A stretch of 64,000 bases of DNA, taken from Monosporascus cannonballus. Lineage: Eukaryota > Ascomycota > Sordariomycetes > Xylariales. The stretch lies in assembly GCA_004154925.1 (NCBI GenBank), contig QJNS01000050.1, positions 62,001-126,000 of the forward strand, given 5' to 3'. Position numbers and translations under genes: made by a program. Position 1 is the stretch's first letter; each line of letters begins with the position of its first letter. Shown one piece after another: positions 45,265 to 58,500 of the stretch. The notes under the pieces were generated by a model. It was not told the origin of the DNA and did not search any database. It worked only from the letters and a program-made list of their open reading frames with translations.

Positions 45265-45640
45265 AAATATTTTTTTATTTCCGTTACGAAAAAAAATACG
45301 GAATATAAGGGAATTCGAAAATTTTTAAAATATATATAATATATTTATTATAAAGGTTTTTATAACGTTTTTGGTTTTTTGGAAACCAAATATTAAAAAT
45401 TACTTAATAAGGAAAATTATTTAAAACATAAAAAGGAATAAATTCGTAAAACGTTGCGCGCCGCCGTTAATAAATTAGATTATTTATAAAAAATAAAAGT
45501 AATTATTTTGTTACCGTAATATAGAAATATTTCGTTACGATATTTAAAGTACGGAAATTATAAAGAAATTTAAGTGTTTCGAAAAAAAAATAAAAATAAT
45601 TAAAGGCCGCCGTTATAACTATTAGATTAATATAAACCGT
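45265..45640 (+). pseudogene. Antisense relict ORF of element B
   Basis: On the plus strand, opposite to B's genes and next to its 3' LTR. The frame reads EYKGIRKFLKYIXYIYYKGFYN at about 45300-45363. With Tyr as mutated Cys this gives C-x8-C-x2-C-x6-C, the last four positions of the cluster in A and C; the first pair is not recognisable. The helical part follows: LETKY, KENYLKHKKE, TLRAAVNKLDYLXKIKVI. It has many stops and is dead. Assignment depends on position and the second half of the motif. Confidence 0.5.
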
Positions 45641-45999
45641 AACCGATTAACCCGATATCCCGGTTATTAATTAGTTAATTTTTAATTAAAACGCGTTCGT
45701 TATTATTAATAAAAATATTTTAATAAACGTTAATTATTAATAAAGTTTTTAATAGGTTTTTAAATATTTTCGAAATTTAAATATTTTTTTATTTAATTAA
45801 GTATTAAGTAAATCCGTTTTATTTTCATATATCGAAAATTTTTTCCATTTTATTTATTTATTTGTTTTCTATTTCCATATTTTTTTATATTATATATACC
45901 TTAATCGTATTTGCTATTAATTCGAATACAAAATATAAGATATTAAATGGAATTTAACTTTTAATAAAAATGTTAATTAATAAATATTTTATAAGATTT

Positions 46000-48900
46000 T
46001 TTGGTAATTTTATATAAATTAATATATTTAAAATTAAATTTCTATTAATATTATTTTGTTTATATATTTTTAGTAATTAAAAAACTTATTTTCCTTTTTT
46101 TAAAAATTAACATTTTTTAACTTTTTTTAGTTATAATATTTATTTATTTAATTTCGTATTAATTTTAATTTTAATTTTGTTTCTTAATATAATTATCGTA
46201 ATTATTTTAACATAAAAATTATATTGATATTAATAGGACCGTTATGGCATATTCTTTTATAAAGTTTTAAAATAAAATCAAAATTTATATTCGTAAATAT
46301 TATTTTAATATTTTCTTATTAATTAGTATTATAAATCATTTATATAATCAATAATTTTTTAATTTAATTATTTTATTTATTATTAATATAATATCGTAAA
46401 TAAATTTCTAAAATTTAATTTATTTATTCCGTATTTTTATCCGTTTAAAGTTTAAATATATTAAATAATTTATGATTTAAGCCGATTTATATTATTAAAC
46501 GTTGCTAAAATTTAAATTCAAATATCGATCTTTTAATTAATGTAACTTTTATTAATAATTTATTTATATTAAAAATATATTTAAAAAATGTATATTAATT
46601 ATTCGGTATTTATATTCTTATAATATAATAAAAAATAAATAAATTTCGGAAATTGATCGACAATTACGAAAATAATATTATAATATATTTTAATAGTTAA
46701 ACCTTTTTAATAAAAAAATTAATAATAAAATTAAATATAATTAAATATTATGGTTATTTTATAATTAATAATAATTATAATTTTCCGTATAGCTTGTATC
46801 GTCAAGCTTTTATTTTGGCGTAAATATCGTATTGCCGTATAAGATTTTATATTATTAATTTTATGTTAAAAAATATATATATATTAAAGTTATTTTAAAG
46901 TTTTATAAATCCCGGGATATCCGTATAACTAATATTCGTATATCTTTCGTATTAAATCCTTCTAATATTTTTCTAATATTTATATTTTATTTGTTTTTTG
47001 ATTTTCCGAAAAACCGTCGTTATATTATTGGATTTTCTGATATATGTTATTAGGTATTACCCGAATTGTCGTAATCTGTTATAAGCGTAAATATCCTTTT
47101 ATAATAATATCGAAAATTATATAATTAATTTTGGCTAATATCTTTTCGAAATTTAATTGCTTATTTAAAATATTTACTTTACTATTTTTTAATTCTTTTT
47201 TATAAATAATAACAAAATCGAAATTTGCTAATTTTTTACGTATCGAAATTATTATCCTATAAGTTCCCTAATTATAATAAATCGGGTAAGAATTTAATAA
47301 TCCGGATAAACTTTAATTTAATATAAATTTCCGTTTAAAAAATACCTAAATTTTCGAAATGCTATAAAAAGGCCATAAATTCCTTATTTTTAATACCGTA
47401 ATTAAATTTGGCTTTTTTTAATTTATACGAAAAAAATATAATAAGGTGTAATTTATTTTAATTATTTCGTTATCCGATTATTACGCCTACTATATAATCC
47501 GAAATATTGGTATTTAGTTTAACAGGACGGATTAAATTATATATAATTAATACTGGTTCGTTAATAATCGTATTTTTAATATCTTAAAATATTTTTTCTG
47601 CATTTAGTATCTATTTAAATTTCTTTTTTTTTCGTAAAAATTATTAAAGGTATAATTATCCTGTTAAAATTTTGAATAAATTTTTTATAATAATTGGCGA
47701 ATCTAAAGAATATTTATATTATCTTAATTATTATTAATGTTTACAATTTTACAATTATAATAATCTTTTTAGGGTCCATATTAATATATTTTGAAATAAT
47801 AATATGTCCCAGATATTGCACTTTTTATATATGGAACTAACTTTCTTTTGCGTTAATAAATAACTTTACGTCTTATAAATCTTAAAAAACTTTATAAACG
47901 TATTTTGCGTATGATTTTTCCATTATTAAGGAAATAAAAATGTTGTCGAAATAGCAAATAACGAAAATATTCAGGTATTTTCGTAACATATTATTTATTA
48001 TCCGTTAAGAAGTTATTAATATATTAATAAGTCCTATTAGCGTAACCAAATATTTACATAATCCGTATTTCGTTTTAAAAGTTATTTTTTATTCGTATCT
48101 TTTTTTAATGCTAATAAAATTATTTTTATTTTTAAAATCGAATATTATAAATTATTTTGTTCTGTAAAATTAATTTTTAATTTCCGTAATTAAGGGTAAA
48201 AATATTTAATCCTTAATAATAACGTTATGTAATTATTAATAATTAACCATAAATTATAATTTTTTATTTTTCTTAAGTACGAAAAATATTAAATATTTTA
48301 TTAACAATTTCGAAAATCAAATTTATCTTTTTTATAATCGATTTTCCAAATATTTTTTGAAAATACGCAATTCGTTTCCGTTAAAATTATAAATAAAATA
48401 AAACTTGGTTAAAGATTTTTCTTTAAAAATTATTTTATAATTCCATTCGCTATATTCTAATAATTTCGTATCAAATGATTTCCTAAAAAGCTGTTCGTAT
48501 CTATAATATTATAATAATATATTAATTAAATTTTTTAATTCCTAAAGCTATTATTTTTTTTGTTCCAGATTATTATTTAATTGCTTTAATTTCATTTTAA
48601 TATAAATAATAATACGTCGTATTCTTTTTTAATACCCGTTTTATTTTTTATGTGTTATTTCTTTCGGTAATAAGAGATTTATTATATTTTTATGGTTGCA
48701 TTTATCGCTATTATCGATTAAATATTAAAATCTTAATTTTTTTTTTTCGTTTATTAATAAAAAATAAAACGAATTTTACCTGGCCAGTTCCGCCATTAAT
48801 CAAAATTCCGTATTGGCGTATCTTTAGTAATCCTAAGATCATATCGTAATTCCCAAGTAAAACAATATCAAAATTAACCGTTTAGTATCATCTTTAAACA

Positions 48901-50990
48901 AAAATCTCGAAATAATTAATTTCGCGTATAACTTTTCCGTTATCGTAAACAAATTCCTAATTTTCGATATTCGCCGGTATATAAGGTTTTAATTTATATT
49001 TCTATAGCAATCTGAACTTATTAACCATATTTAGTATAATATAATTTCCGTCCAGAGTTCCGTAATCCACCATTACGGTATATTAATACGTTCCGATTCG
49101 TATATCCAAAGTGATAAAGTCGTTAACGTTTTTTATCGTCGTATTTAAAACCTTTTTTAGGAATTCCTTTTAACTCCTTTGGGTTTCGTTATCCTGCGTT
49201 TTTTTTATAAATAACTTTTTTTAATTCTTATTCGAATTTATTAAACCTTACTTATGTTTTTTTATTTAGCGCGTTAAGTTATTATATTTATCGTTATTAC
49301 CGGCATATTATTTTTTCGAATCGTATTAATTACTCCTGGTTTTTTTGTAATTTCTTTTCCTATCGAATAAATTATTCATTTATATTTACGAATGTATTTT
49401 ATTATACGTCGTTTTAATTATTATTCTAAAGATCTTTTGTAAATTAAGGTATCTTTTTTTGATAATTTTTCTTTTTTAAGAATTCTTAATAAATATTAAT
49501 TAAACATAAAGATCCGTAATAATTCGCTAATAATATTTTTTAACCGTACGTTAAATTAACTTTTTTCCGTTTAATAATTATATTATCTATAATAATAAAA
49601 AGGGTCTTTTTATGGGTACTGTTTTTTTTCGGACCAGTCTTTTTATTTCGGTCAATTGCTGGATATTTCTTGGGGCTATGGTTCGAAATTATCGATATTA
49701 TTATTCGTCGTTTTTATTATACCCGGTACGGTTTGGAAAATCCAATCCCTTATAGTACATACGTATAATTCGTACATAAATATATTATTTCCATTTTTTG
49801 TAATTAGGATATTCTCGTCGTCGATAATATATAACGTATATTTTGCTATATCGATTAAAGGTTCCGGAATAAACTTTTTCTATTTAATTTTAATGTTTAC
49901 GTAATTATTTTGATAGCGCTTTTTATTATGTTCGCGATATTTACAAAGTTAATATTTTAGCTTTTCATATTTTTTGTTAAATTTCTTATCGTAATAATTT
50001 TTGTTGGACTTTTTGTCATAAGCTTAATATGTGCTTTGTTTAAATTATATCAATAATTTTATTATCGTTTTTTTAATAATTTTTAGATTATCTTTCCGGT
50101 ATAGGGGTCCAATTATTTTATCGTAATTCTTTGGGTTTTTTACATTTATAAACCTTATATCTTATTTTGCTATAATTAAAGTATTCAATCTGGTTTTAAT
50201 TTTATTTATAGGTAATTCCGAATTCCATAAATCCTAACGCCGTTCCGTAAAAAATAAGGGGTATATTTCGTTTTTTCCCTTAATTAACCTTATTATATTC
50301 CGAATATAAGGCATATTATCTTTTTTTTCCTTATTGTTCTTTAAATTATTGATTATTAATCTTAATTACTTTTACCATATACCGATTTAAGATAATTAAT
50401 CGTTTAATCCGAATAATTTTATTTTTATATTATTCTTTAATTTTTTATAAATCATATTAAAAAAAGTGTCGGTTTTATTATTTTCCTATCCGGCCTTAAC
50501 CGCAAAGTTTTTGAAAATTACGGCGTACTTGGACGTAAATCCTTTTTATGGGAATTATGAAAATTATTAAGCCGTTAATTATTGTTTATCTGGATTGCCC
50601 AAATTATCGTGCATTTTATTTTCGAAATTAATATTAAGTGAAAAGATTTCGTTAATAAAAATTTTCCTATCCGGCTGTTTTATTTGCAGAAAATTTTTTA
50701 TAATAGGTTCAAATTAATTAATTGCATTTTATATTAGGTATACTTTTATTATTAGGACCATATCCGATAGCTTATTAAAATATAAAAAACGAAAATAAAT
50801 TTATGCTTAAATTAAAATGCTTTAAAGGTTACTTTTTTATTGTAAGGTTATAGCTTTTTAGGCTATATGCCGGCGAAAAAAAATTTAAGCAAATATCATA
50901 ACCTTAAATTATCGAACTTTTTTTAACTCCAAAATTCGAACCTAAAACTACTAAAAAAAGGTTTCTTAAATATTAATCGATATTTTAACA
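46000..50990 (-). pseudogene. Gag-pol of element B, RIP-killed
   Basis: On the minus strand gag lies at about 49600-50950 and protease at about 48830-49130. Reverse transcriptase is at about 47400-48500, with the catalytic box at 47942-47953 reading Tyr-Phe-Asp-Asn (YFDD with the last Asp changed to Asn, a RIP-type transition). RNase H and integrase lie further left, to about 46000. The plus-strand open stretches at 48652-48849 and 49656-49904 are shadows: the latter mirrors the shadow at 23748-24059 in A, which confirms that B and A share gag. Confidence 0.85.
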
Positions 50991-51043
50991 ATATGAAATA
51001 TTGTTCAAAGTTTAACGGTATTATTAAACAAAAGTTAATAATA

Positions 51044-51438
51044 TAGAAAAAATTATAAGATTTAATTAATTATTAAACCTTAAATCGACGGATTTATATT
51101 AATAAAAATATCACAAAAATTTAAATAATAAATATAATAATATATTACGGTTCGTAATACTAGAAATGCCTTAAATAATGATATTATATTGTAAACTAAA
51201 ATTATTTAAATTATGGAATAACGAACGTATATATCTTTATATTGGTTTAAAGTATTTAAACGGTTTAAACCCTTAAGTTCGTTAAGCTCTTTAAGCTTTC
51301 CTGCTGGCTTAAGGGGCTTAAGGTACTTAGCGCCTTAAGACCTTTAAGCCAGTTACGTGATATTTTGGCTTAGGTCGGAACTGACCTTTTTGTGGTTCCG
51401 ACCGTCTGAACAGAAGCCAAGACCGTTAGGTCATAACA
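51044..51438 (-). repeat. 5' LTR of element B
   Basis: Same 395 bp length as the left copy. The part nearest 51438 is least mutated (GACCGTCTGAACAGAAGCCAAGACCG), while the other end has lost most G and C. CCTTAAGC-type repeats lie at 51270-51340. Confidence 0.92.
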
Positions 51439-54400
51439 GGATACGCCAGTACGGAGTTTTAATTAACGGAAAAACTGGCCAGATAAAATTCACTTTACTC
51501 CCTATTAACAAACGAAAAAAAAGAAATTGAAATCTTAATACTTAATCGATAATAGCGACGAGTACAGGCATAAGGATACGACAAATATCTTACCACCCAA
51601 AGAAACAAAATATAAAAAAAAGAACGGACATTAAAAAAAATACGACGCATTATTACTACCATCAAAGCGAAACTAAAACAACTAAATAACGATCTAAAAC
51701 AAAAAAAATAATAGCCTTAAGAATTAGAAAATTTAACCAATATGCTATTATAATATTACAAATACAAACAGTTTTTCAAAAAAAAAAACTCGATACGAAG
51801 CTATTAAAATATAACGAATAAGATTATAAAATAATCCTTAAAAAGGATTTTTGATAATGGTTTACCCTATTTATAACCTTAATAAAAATATATTACGCAT
51901 TTTCAAAGAATACCTGGAAAATCGGTAACAAAAAGGATGGATTCGACCTTCGAAATCACCAGCAGAATATCTAATATTTTTCGTACCTAAAAAAAATAAG
52001 AAATTGCGATTTATAATTAACTATCAACAATTAAATAATGTTATTATTAAAAATTAAATACAATTACCCCTAATTACGGAAATAAAAAACTAACTTTACG
52101 GAACTAAATGGTTCACAGTATTCGACCTTAAAAATAGGTACAATCTTATTAAAATCAAAAAAATATAAATAGAAAATAACTTTCAGAACAAAATACGGAC
52201 TGTTTAAATATTTGGTTATACCAATAGATCTTACGAACGTACCAGCAACCTTTTAACGGATAATAAATTATGTACTACGAAAATACCTCGATATTTTCGT
52301 TATTTGCTATTTTAACGATATTTTTATTTTGTCGAAAATAAAAAGAAACATACGTAAAATACGTTTATAAGGTTCTTTAAGTTCTATAAGACGTAAAGCT
52401 ATTTGTTAACGCAAAAAAAAGTTATTTTCATACGTAAAAAATGGAATATCTGGAACATATTATTACCCCAGGACATATCAAAATAAACGCCAAAAAAATT
52501 GCTGCAATTATAAACTGGCAGATGCCAACAACGGTTAAAAAGGTACAAGTATTCCTTAAATTCATTAATTGCTATAGGAAATTTATTCGGAACTTCAGCA
52601 AAATAACCATACCCCTAATAAACCTTATAAAAAAATTCAAATAAACGCCAAATACGAAAAAGGTATTTCAAAATATTAAGAATGCGATTATTAGCAAACC
52701 AATACTAATTATATATAATCCAAATTATTCCGTTAAGCTAAAAACCGATATTTCGGATTATGCATTAAACGTAATAATCGGATAACGAAATAATTAAAGC
52801 AAATTATACCTTATTGCATTTTTTCGTACAAATTAAAGGAGCTAAATTTAATTACGGCATTTTAAATAAAGAATTTATGGCTATTATTATGGCATTTCGG
52901 GAATTTAGGTACTTCCTAAAAGGAAACTTGTACCAAATCAAGGTTTATACGGATTATCAAAATCTTACCTAATTTATTACGATTAAGGAATTTACAAAAC
53001 GATAATTAAAATACGTAAAAGAATTGGCAAACTTCGATATTGTTATTATCCACAAAAAAGGATTAAAAAACGGTAAAACAAATACTTTAAACAAGTAATT
53101 AAATTTCGAAAAGAAATTAATTAAAGTTAGCTATATAATTTGTGATATTATTACAAAAAAAATATTTACACTTATAACAAATTGCGACAATTCGGGCAAT
53201 ACCTTTCGACATATATCAGAAAAATTAATAATATAATAATAATTTCCCAAAAAACAAAAAAACAGAAAAAACGTAAATTCTAAAAAAATATCAAAAAGAT
53301 CGAGCATAAAAAATATACGAACATCAGTTACACGAATATCTAAGGATCCATAAAACCCTAAAACAATTTTAACGTATATATTTCTTTTTTAAAATAAAAT
53401 TAATAATATAAAAGATTATACGGGAATACGATATTTACGTTAAAATAAAGATTTAACGATATAAGCCATACGGAAAATTACAGCTATTATTAATCGTAAA
53501 ATAATTATAATACTTAATTACATTCGACTTTATTATTAAATTTTTTATGTTAAAAGATTTAGCCATAGGAGTATATTACGATAACATTTTCGTAATCGTT
53601 AATCGATTTACGAAATTTTCTTATTTCTTATTATATCATAAGGATATAAATATTAAATAATTAACATATATTTTTTTCAAACATATTTATAATATATACG
53701 GATTATTAATAGAAATTATATTAAATAAAGGATTAACATTCGTATTTAAATTTTAGCAAAGCTTAATAATATAGATCGACCTAAATTATAAATTATTTAA
53801 CTTATTTAAACTTTAAACAAATAAATTAACAAAATAAACAAATTAAACCTTAGAAATTTATTTACTATATTATATTAATTATAAACAAAATAATTAGGTT
53901 AAAAAATAACTAATCGCATAAATAACTTATAATATTAGCTATTATAAAAATATCAAAATAATATTTACAAACGCAAATTTTGGTTTTATTTTAAAAATTT
54001 ATAAAAAAGTACGCGATAATAATCTAATAAATATTAAAGTAATCTTTACGTTAAAACAATTACGATAGCTATACCAAAAAATAAAGACACAATTAGAATT
54101 CGTACGGAATCAAATAAGTAAATATTACAACTAAAAAAGGTTAAAAGAATTAATTTTCGAAAAGGGAAAAATGGTTTTCCTTGCCACAAAAAATATTTAA
54201 ACTAAAAAACATAATGAAAAACTCGATTTCAAATATATCGGTCCATATAAAATTGCTAAGAAAATCTCAAAAAACAATTATTAATTGGAATTTTTACCAA
54301 AGGTTAAATTTTATCTAATTTTTTATATTTTTTTATTCGAATTAATAACAGATATAATTAAAATACATACGGCATAAAACGATATATAAATAAAAAACAA

Positions 54401-54600
54401 ACAAATATACGAAATGGAAAAATTTTTCGATAAACAAAAACAAAACGGATTTACTTAATATCTAATTAAATAAAAAAAGTACCCAAATTTCGAAAATACC
54501 TGAGAACCCGCCAAAAGTTTTATTAACGCCTAGCGCCTATTAAAGAATTTTTATTAATAACGACGGAACCACCGGATATAATTATGTCCTAATTAACGTT
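51439..54600 (+). pseudogene. Pol of element C after the B insertion
   Basis: This continues the protease end and then reverse transcriptase, RNase H, integrase and chromodomain, aligned with A 24830-27960. The catalytic box at 52308-52319 reads Tyr-Phe-Asn-Asp (first Asp changed). An open 67-codon stretch at 52441-52644 covers the connection region (MEYLEHIITPGHIKINAKK, VFLKFINCYRKFIRNFSKI). The chromodomain is at about 54450-54540 (KYPNFENTXEPAKSFINA). Stops are mostly at Gln and Trp sites. Confidence 0.88.
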
Positions 54601-54639
54601 TTCCAGCGGCCAGGCAACGTTAGACAGCTTAAAAAAAGA

Positions 54640-55060
54640 AGCTAAGGCGGCTAAAGAAGCCTTGGTATTGGCCTGCTCCTAATGCTTTTATTTTTTTAAT
54701 TCCTCCAGCGATTATAATTCTTGCTATATTATTTTAATTCCTTTTAAACGAAAGAACGCCTTTTATTTTCGAAAACGGATTAACAGCGTAATGGCCTTAT
54801 TCATTTTTTGCAAATAACATTTTTGTAATTCCAGGAAACGTTTTTCTGCAAATATCTTTTTACGTTTTAAACGTTAATTTTCGGCACGAATATTTTTAAA
54901 GAAAATAAAAAAACGCCGTTACTATCGCAAAAATAATTACGTTTAATATACGCTTTACATTTGGAAACCTTTTTTATTATTTCGCATTTTCAGCTTTTAA
55001 AAATGTATAAAGAATAAGGCATAACTTTAAAACTGAAATCGTTAAAAATAAAAAGCAGAT
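54640..55060 (-). pseudogene. Antisense Zn2Cys6-like relict ORF of element C
   Basis: On the minus strand, between pol and the 3' LTR. From the Met codon at 55020-55022 it reads MPYSLYIFKS, a stop, then KCEIIKKVSKCKAYIKRNYFCD. With Tyr taken as RIP-mutated Cys at three places, the pattern is exactly C-x2-C-x6-C-x8-C-x2-C-x6-C, and the third, fourth and sixth Cys are still Cys. Next come RLKRKKIFAEKRFLELQKCY, KAFFRLKGIKII and a Leu/Glu/Lys-rich end. It matches the A copy codon by codon. Likely a small zinc-binding coiled-coil protein made from the antisense strand; the role is unknown. Confidence 0.68.
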
Positions 55061-55189
55061 TTTGACATCGCGTAATAAACGAAAAAACTTAAAGACAATT
55101 TTTAATAACGTGGGCCGATATTTTAAGGGGAAAGGGCTTACTAAAAAAAGAAAAATTTTGAAGACAAAATTTAAGAAAAAAAAAGATCA

Positions 55190-55590
55190 TATTATAACTC
55201 AAACCAGCTGGGCTTACGAAAACGATCCAGCCAAGATCACAAATTACGTTAATTCAGGGTTACGTAATTAATGCTCAGCGGGTCTTAACTAAATATGATT
55301 AAGTACGATTAAGCACGACGAAGTAATACTAAGCAGTATTAAGCAGCCGCTTAACAAGGCTTTGCTAAATAGAAATAAGCAGTAATAAGGAAATCAGAAT
55401 ATATACGCTTATTAATTCCATAGTTTAGATAATTTCAGCTTGCAAAATAACATCGTTATCTAAAGCACCCTTAGTATTACGAAACGTAACATATTATTAT
55501 ATTTATTGCTTAGATTCCCACGATACTCCTGCCAACATAAACCCATCGACTTAAGATTTAATAGTTGGTTAAACAGTATAGCTCGTCACA
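55190..55590 (+). repeat. 3' LTR of element C
   Basis: 401 bp, starting TATTATAACTCAAACCAGC after the purine tract and ending GCTCGTCACA. It is followed by the CTTTA duplication. Confidence 0.93.
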
Positions 55591-55595
55591 CTTTA

Positions 55596-58500
55596 GTAAT
55601 GAAGTACCGCACAGTTCTAGATAAACCGGATATCCGCTTATACGCGTTTTAAAATTTAATTAAATTATTTTAACATTATTTCAAAATAATTATTTAACAT
55701 ATTTGTTTATAACGTTAAACTTTAACGTAGCCAAACGGGTAAGCTTTTTTCTTTAATTTCGAATTTACCTAAGTCGAAAACCGCGGTAACTTTCTATAAG
55801 GTTTATTTCTTTTTTCTATAATATTAAGCGGAAATTTTTTTTTCTAAGTGGAAATATCGTAAAATCTACAACGGGCTAAACAATATAACAAAAACCCTTT
55901 TCGTAAATAAGAAATATTTTAAGTAACTGTTGAAAATTATGCCTAAGGCCGAAAGACTTTTTTGTAAACAAAAATTTATAATTTCTAAAAACATTCGGGA
56001 ATTATTTTTGTATTAATATAACTTGAAATACAAATTGTCCACGATATTATATTATTTTAAACTGTAAGCGTTAAATAACTTAAATTTATATTAAAAAAAT
56101 TAAAAAATAAAATAATTAAGAAATAATCGGAACTTACGGAACGAAATACAAAAATAATTTCCTTAATACTTTTAACTTTAATATTAACGTTAAAGTTATT
56201 TCGATTTATAAACCCTTTATTTGCCGAATGTAATTAAGATATACGACGAAGTTATATTAAAAAATCTGTAATTTTATTAATAATAAATTCGGCAATTTTA
56301 ACTTAACGCGTATATGGATATTCGTTATTATCTTTTGTACGAATATTTGGTAAAATATTTCCACTTTAAGCCGGTAATAAACGTTAAAAATATTAGTAAA
56401 ATAATTAAAAAATAATTAAGGCAAAAAATTACCTATCGGATTATTATATAAAGTTTTTAATTTTAAGGTATAATGAGATTTTCCGGTTATTAAAGTATTA
56501 AATCGTCCAGGTAATTAACGATAAATTTATAACGAATATCGTTAACGGTATTATCGTTATAATAAAATATTTCGGTTATTTTATTATTAATATTAATATA
56601 AATTTTATAGTTATTATTTAATATTATAAATACATTTTTGGTTTCCGTTTATCTTATTATAACTTAATTAAGGTATCGTTATTTTATCCGGTTATTAATA
56701 ATTAGTCAAATATTGAAATAATTATAAAATAATATTTATTAATAAGTATTAATCTTTTATTTAATAATTATTTTTTATGCCGTTTATTTTTCGGAAATTA
56801 TATTTAAATTTTAGCCTTTTTAATTATTTAATTTGCGTTTAATTTGTTATTTTAAGTTATGACGAACTTTTTCGATATTATTTTGTTTTGCCGAAATATT
56901 AGCTTTTTACGTCCGAACCTTTTTGATATGTGGATTTTGAAATAATAATTCGTCGGATTTCCAACGCTTAAGTAAAAGGGGTATCGCGGAATTAAAATCC
57001 AAAAATCCTAAATGAGATTATTTCAGAATTATTTTAGAAATTAGGTAACGGTAATTAAAAATAACGTATTATGATAAGGTAAAGTAATGGGATTTAATTA
57101 GGTTCAAAATATGGAAAAAATTAGGTAATTAAATGAAAAAAACAAAATGGAAAATTTTTAATAAGTATAGAATTCGAATTAAGTGGAAATTTATATAAAA
57201 TATATAAAGCTTAAAGGCTTATCGATAAGGAATTTTGTACCCATAAAATTTAAAGTAACATTTGCCTAATTAAATAATATTAATTATTTTTTTAACTATT
57301 TTTAAATAAATATTTAAAATAAATAAAAAAAGATTAATTAAAATAATCCATAAAATATATATTATTTTTTAATTTCCTTAAATCCTTAGCAGCCGGCCTT
57401 GGAATAATTATAATTTAATATAAATAAATTTCCTAAATAATGTGAATATTTTTACTTAAAGCGTTATTTATTTATTATAAATAACGTAAAGATTATTACT
57501 TTAGAATAAAAAAACCAGAAAATTGTTCTAGGTTTTTATAATACTTTTAAAGGATATGCGTTTATTTACATAAATTAAAATAATATATTTACAAATATTT
57601 CGCGAATAATACGTTAAAATAAGGCTTTCTCGGAAATTAAACGCGTATTTTTCTAGTATTTCCGAATTTTGCAAAATGTATTTATTTGAACATATTTATA
57701 ATAAAATAATTATGAAATAATCCGGGTTATATATTTATTATTAGGTTTCCGTTTATAACGCTGAACCTTACGCGTAAGAACTTTTAGTTAAAACTTTATT
57801 GGTTTACTTAGCGTTTTTTTGGCGGATTTGGGAGCAAAGCCTGTTAATGGTACTGGTTTATTTTGTATTATGCGTCGAATGTGTATATATCCAGTAAATT
57901 TAGGTAATGGAGCAAAATTAAGAATAAACTATTAGAATTTTGGTTAAGTTCGGTTTGGGTATTGTTAGTTCGTAAAGGATTTAAAGCATTACTTAAAACG
58001 GATAATTTTCCAATTATATTATTTCGGTGGTATTAGGTTCGAATTGGAATAAATAAAATACATGGCTTTATAATAAGGGTTTGATAAAAAGGAAAAAAAA
58101 ATAAATGACGTTTAAAAAAGTTAATACGTAACTTTAAGACCTTATATCGCCAGTTATTTACGTAATTTCGATTTTTTTTTTCATTTTCGCTAATTATTTA
58201 TTTACTGCCAAAGGAATTCATTATAATTTTAATTGAATTTTTTATAATATCGAAATCATATCGCAAATTTTCGAAAGTTTTGGCTTTGGCGATAAATATT
58301 TCGGTAATAATAAATTATTATAAAATATCTTTTTACAAAATAATAACGTTAATTAAGATAATAATTTAAAAGATTTTGTTATCGATAATTAAGATAATAA
58401 CGAAATACTTTACGAAAATTATTTGCTAAAAAACGATAATAAAAATTATTAAAGCCAAAACTTAATTAAAATAAATTCGAATTAAAAATAAAATATCCGA

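Larger units (their letters stand above)
44693..51438 (-). mobile_element. Gypsy element B, complete, inserted in the protease of C
   Basis: LTRs at 44693-45087 and 51044-51438 are both 395 bp, minus orientation. Perfect 5 bp duplications GGATA lie at 44688-44692 and 51439-51443. Without B the C sequence reads CCATGGATACGCCAG, as in A. The purine-tract complement CGATTTCCCTTTTTCC follows the left LTR. Gag and pol are on the minus strand. B is 6746 bp and related to A and C in coding parts, but its LTR U3 differs. Confidence 0.95.
42097..55590 (+). mobile_element. Chromo-Gypsy element C, interrupted by element B
   Basis: LTRs at 42097-42497 and 55190-55590 are both 401 bp. Perfect 5 bp duplications CTTTA lie at 42092-42096 and 55591-55595. 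The internal region is 42498-44692 (gag and protease) and 51439-55189 (rest of pol), broken by B. Without B, C is 6.74 kb, close to A. Sequence blocks match A throughout. Confidence 0.95.
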
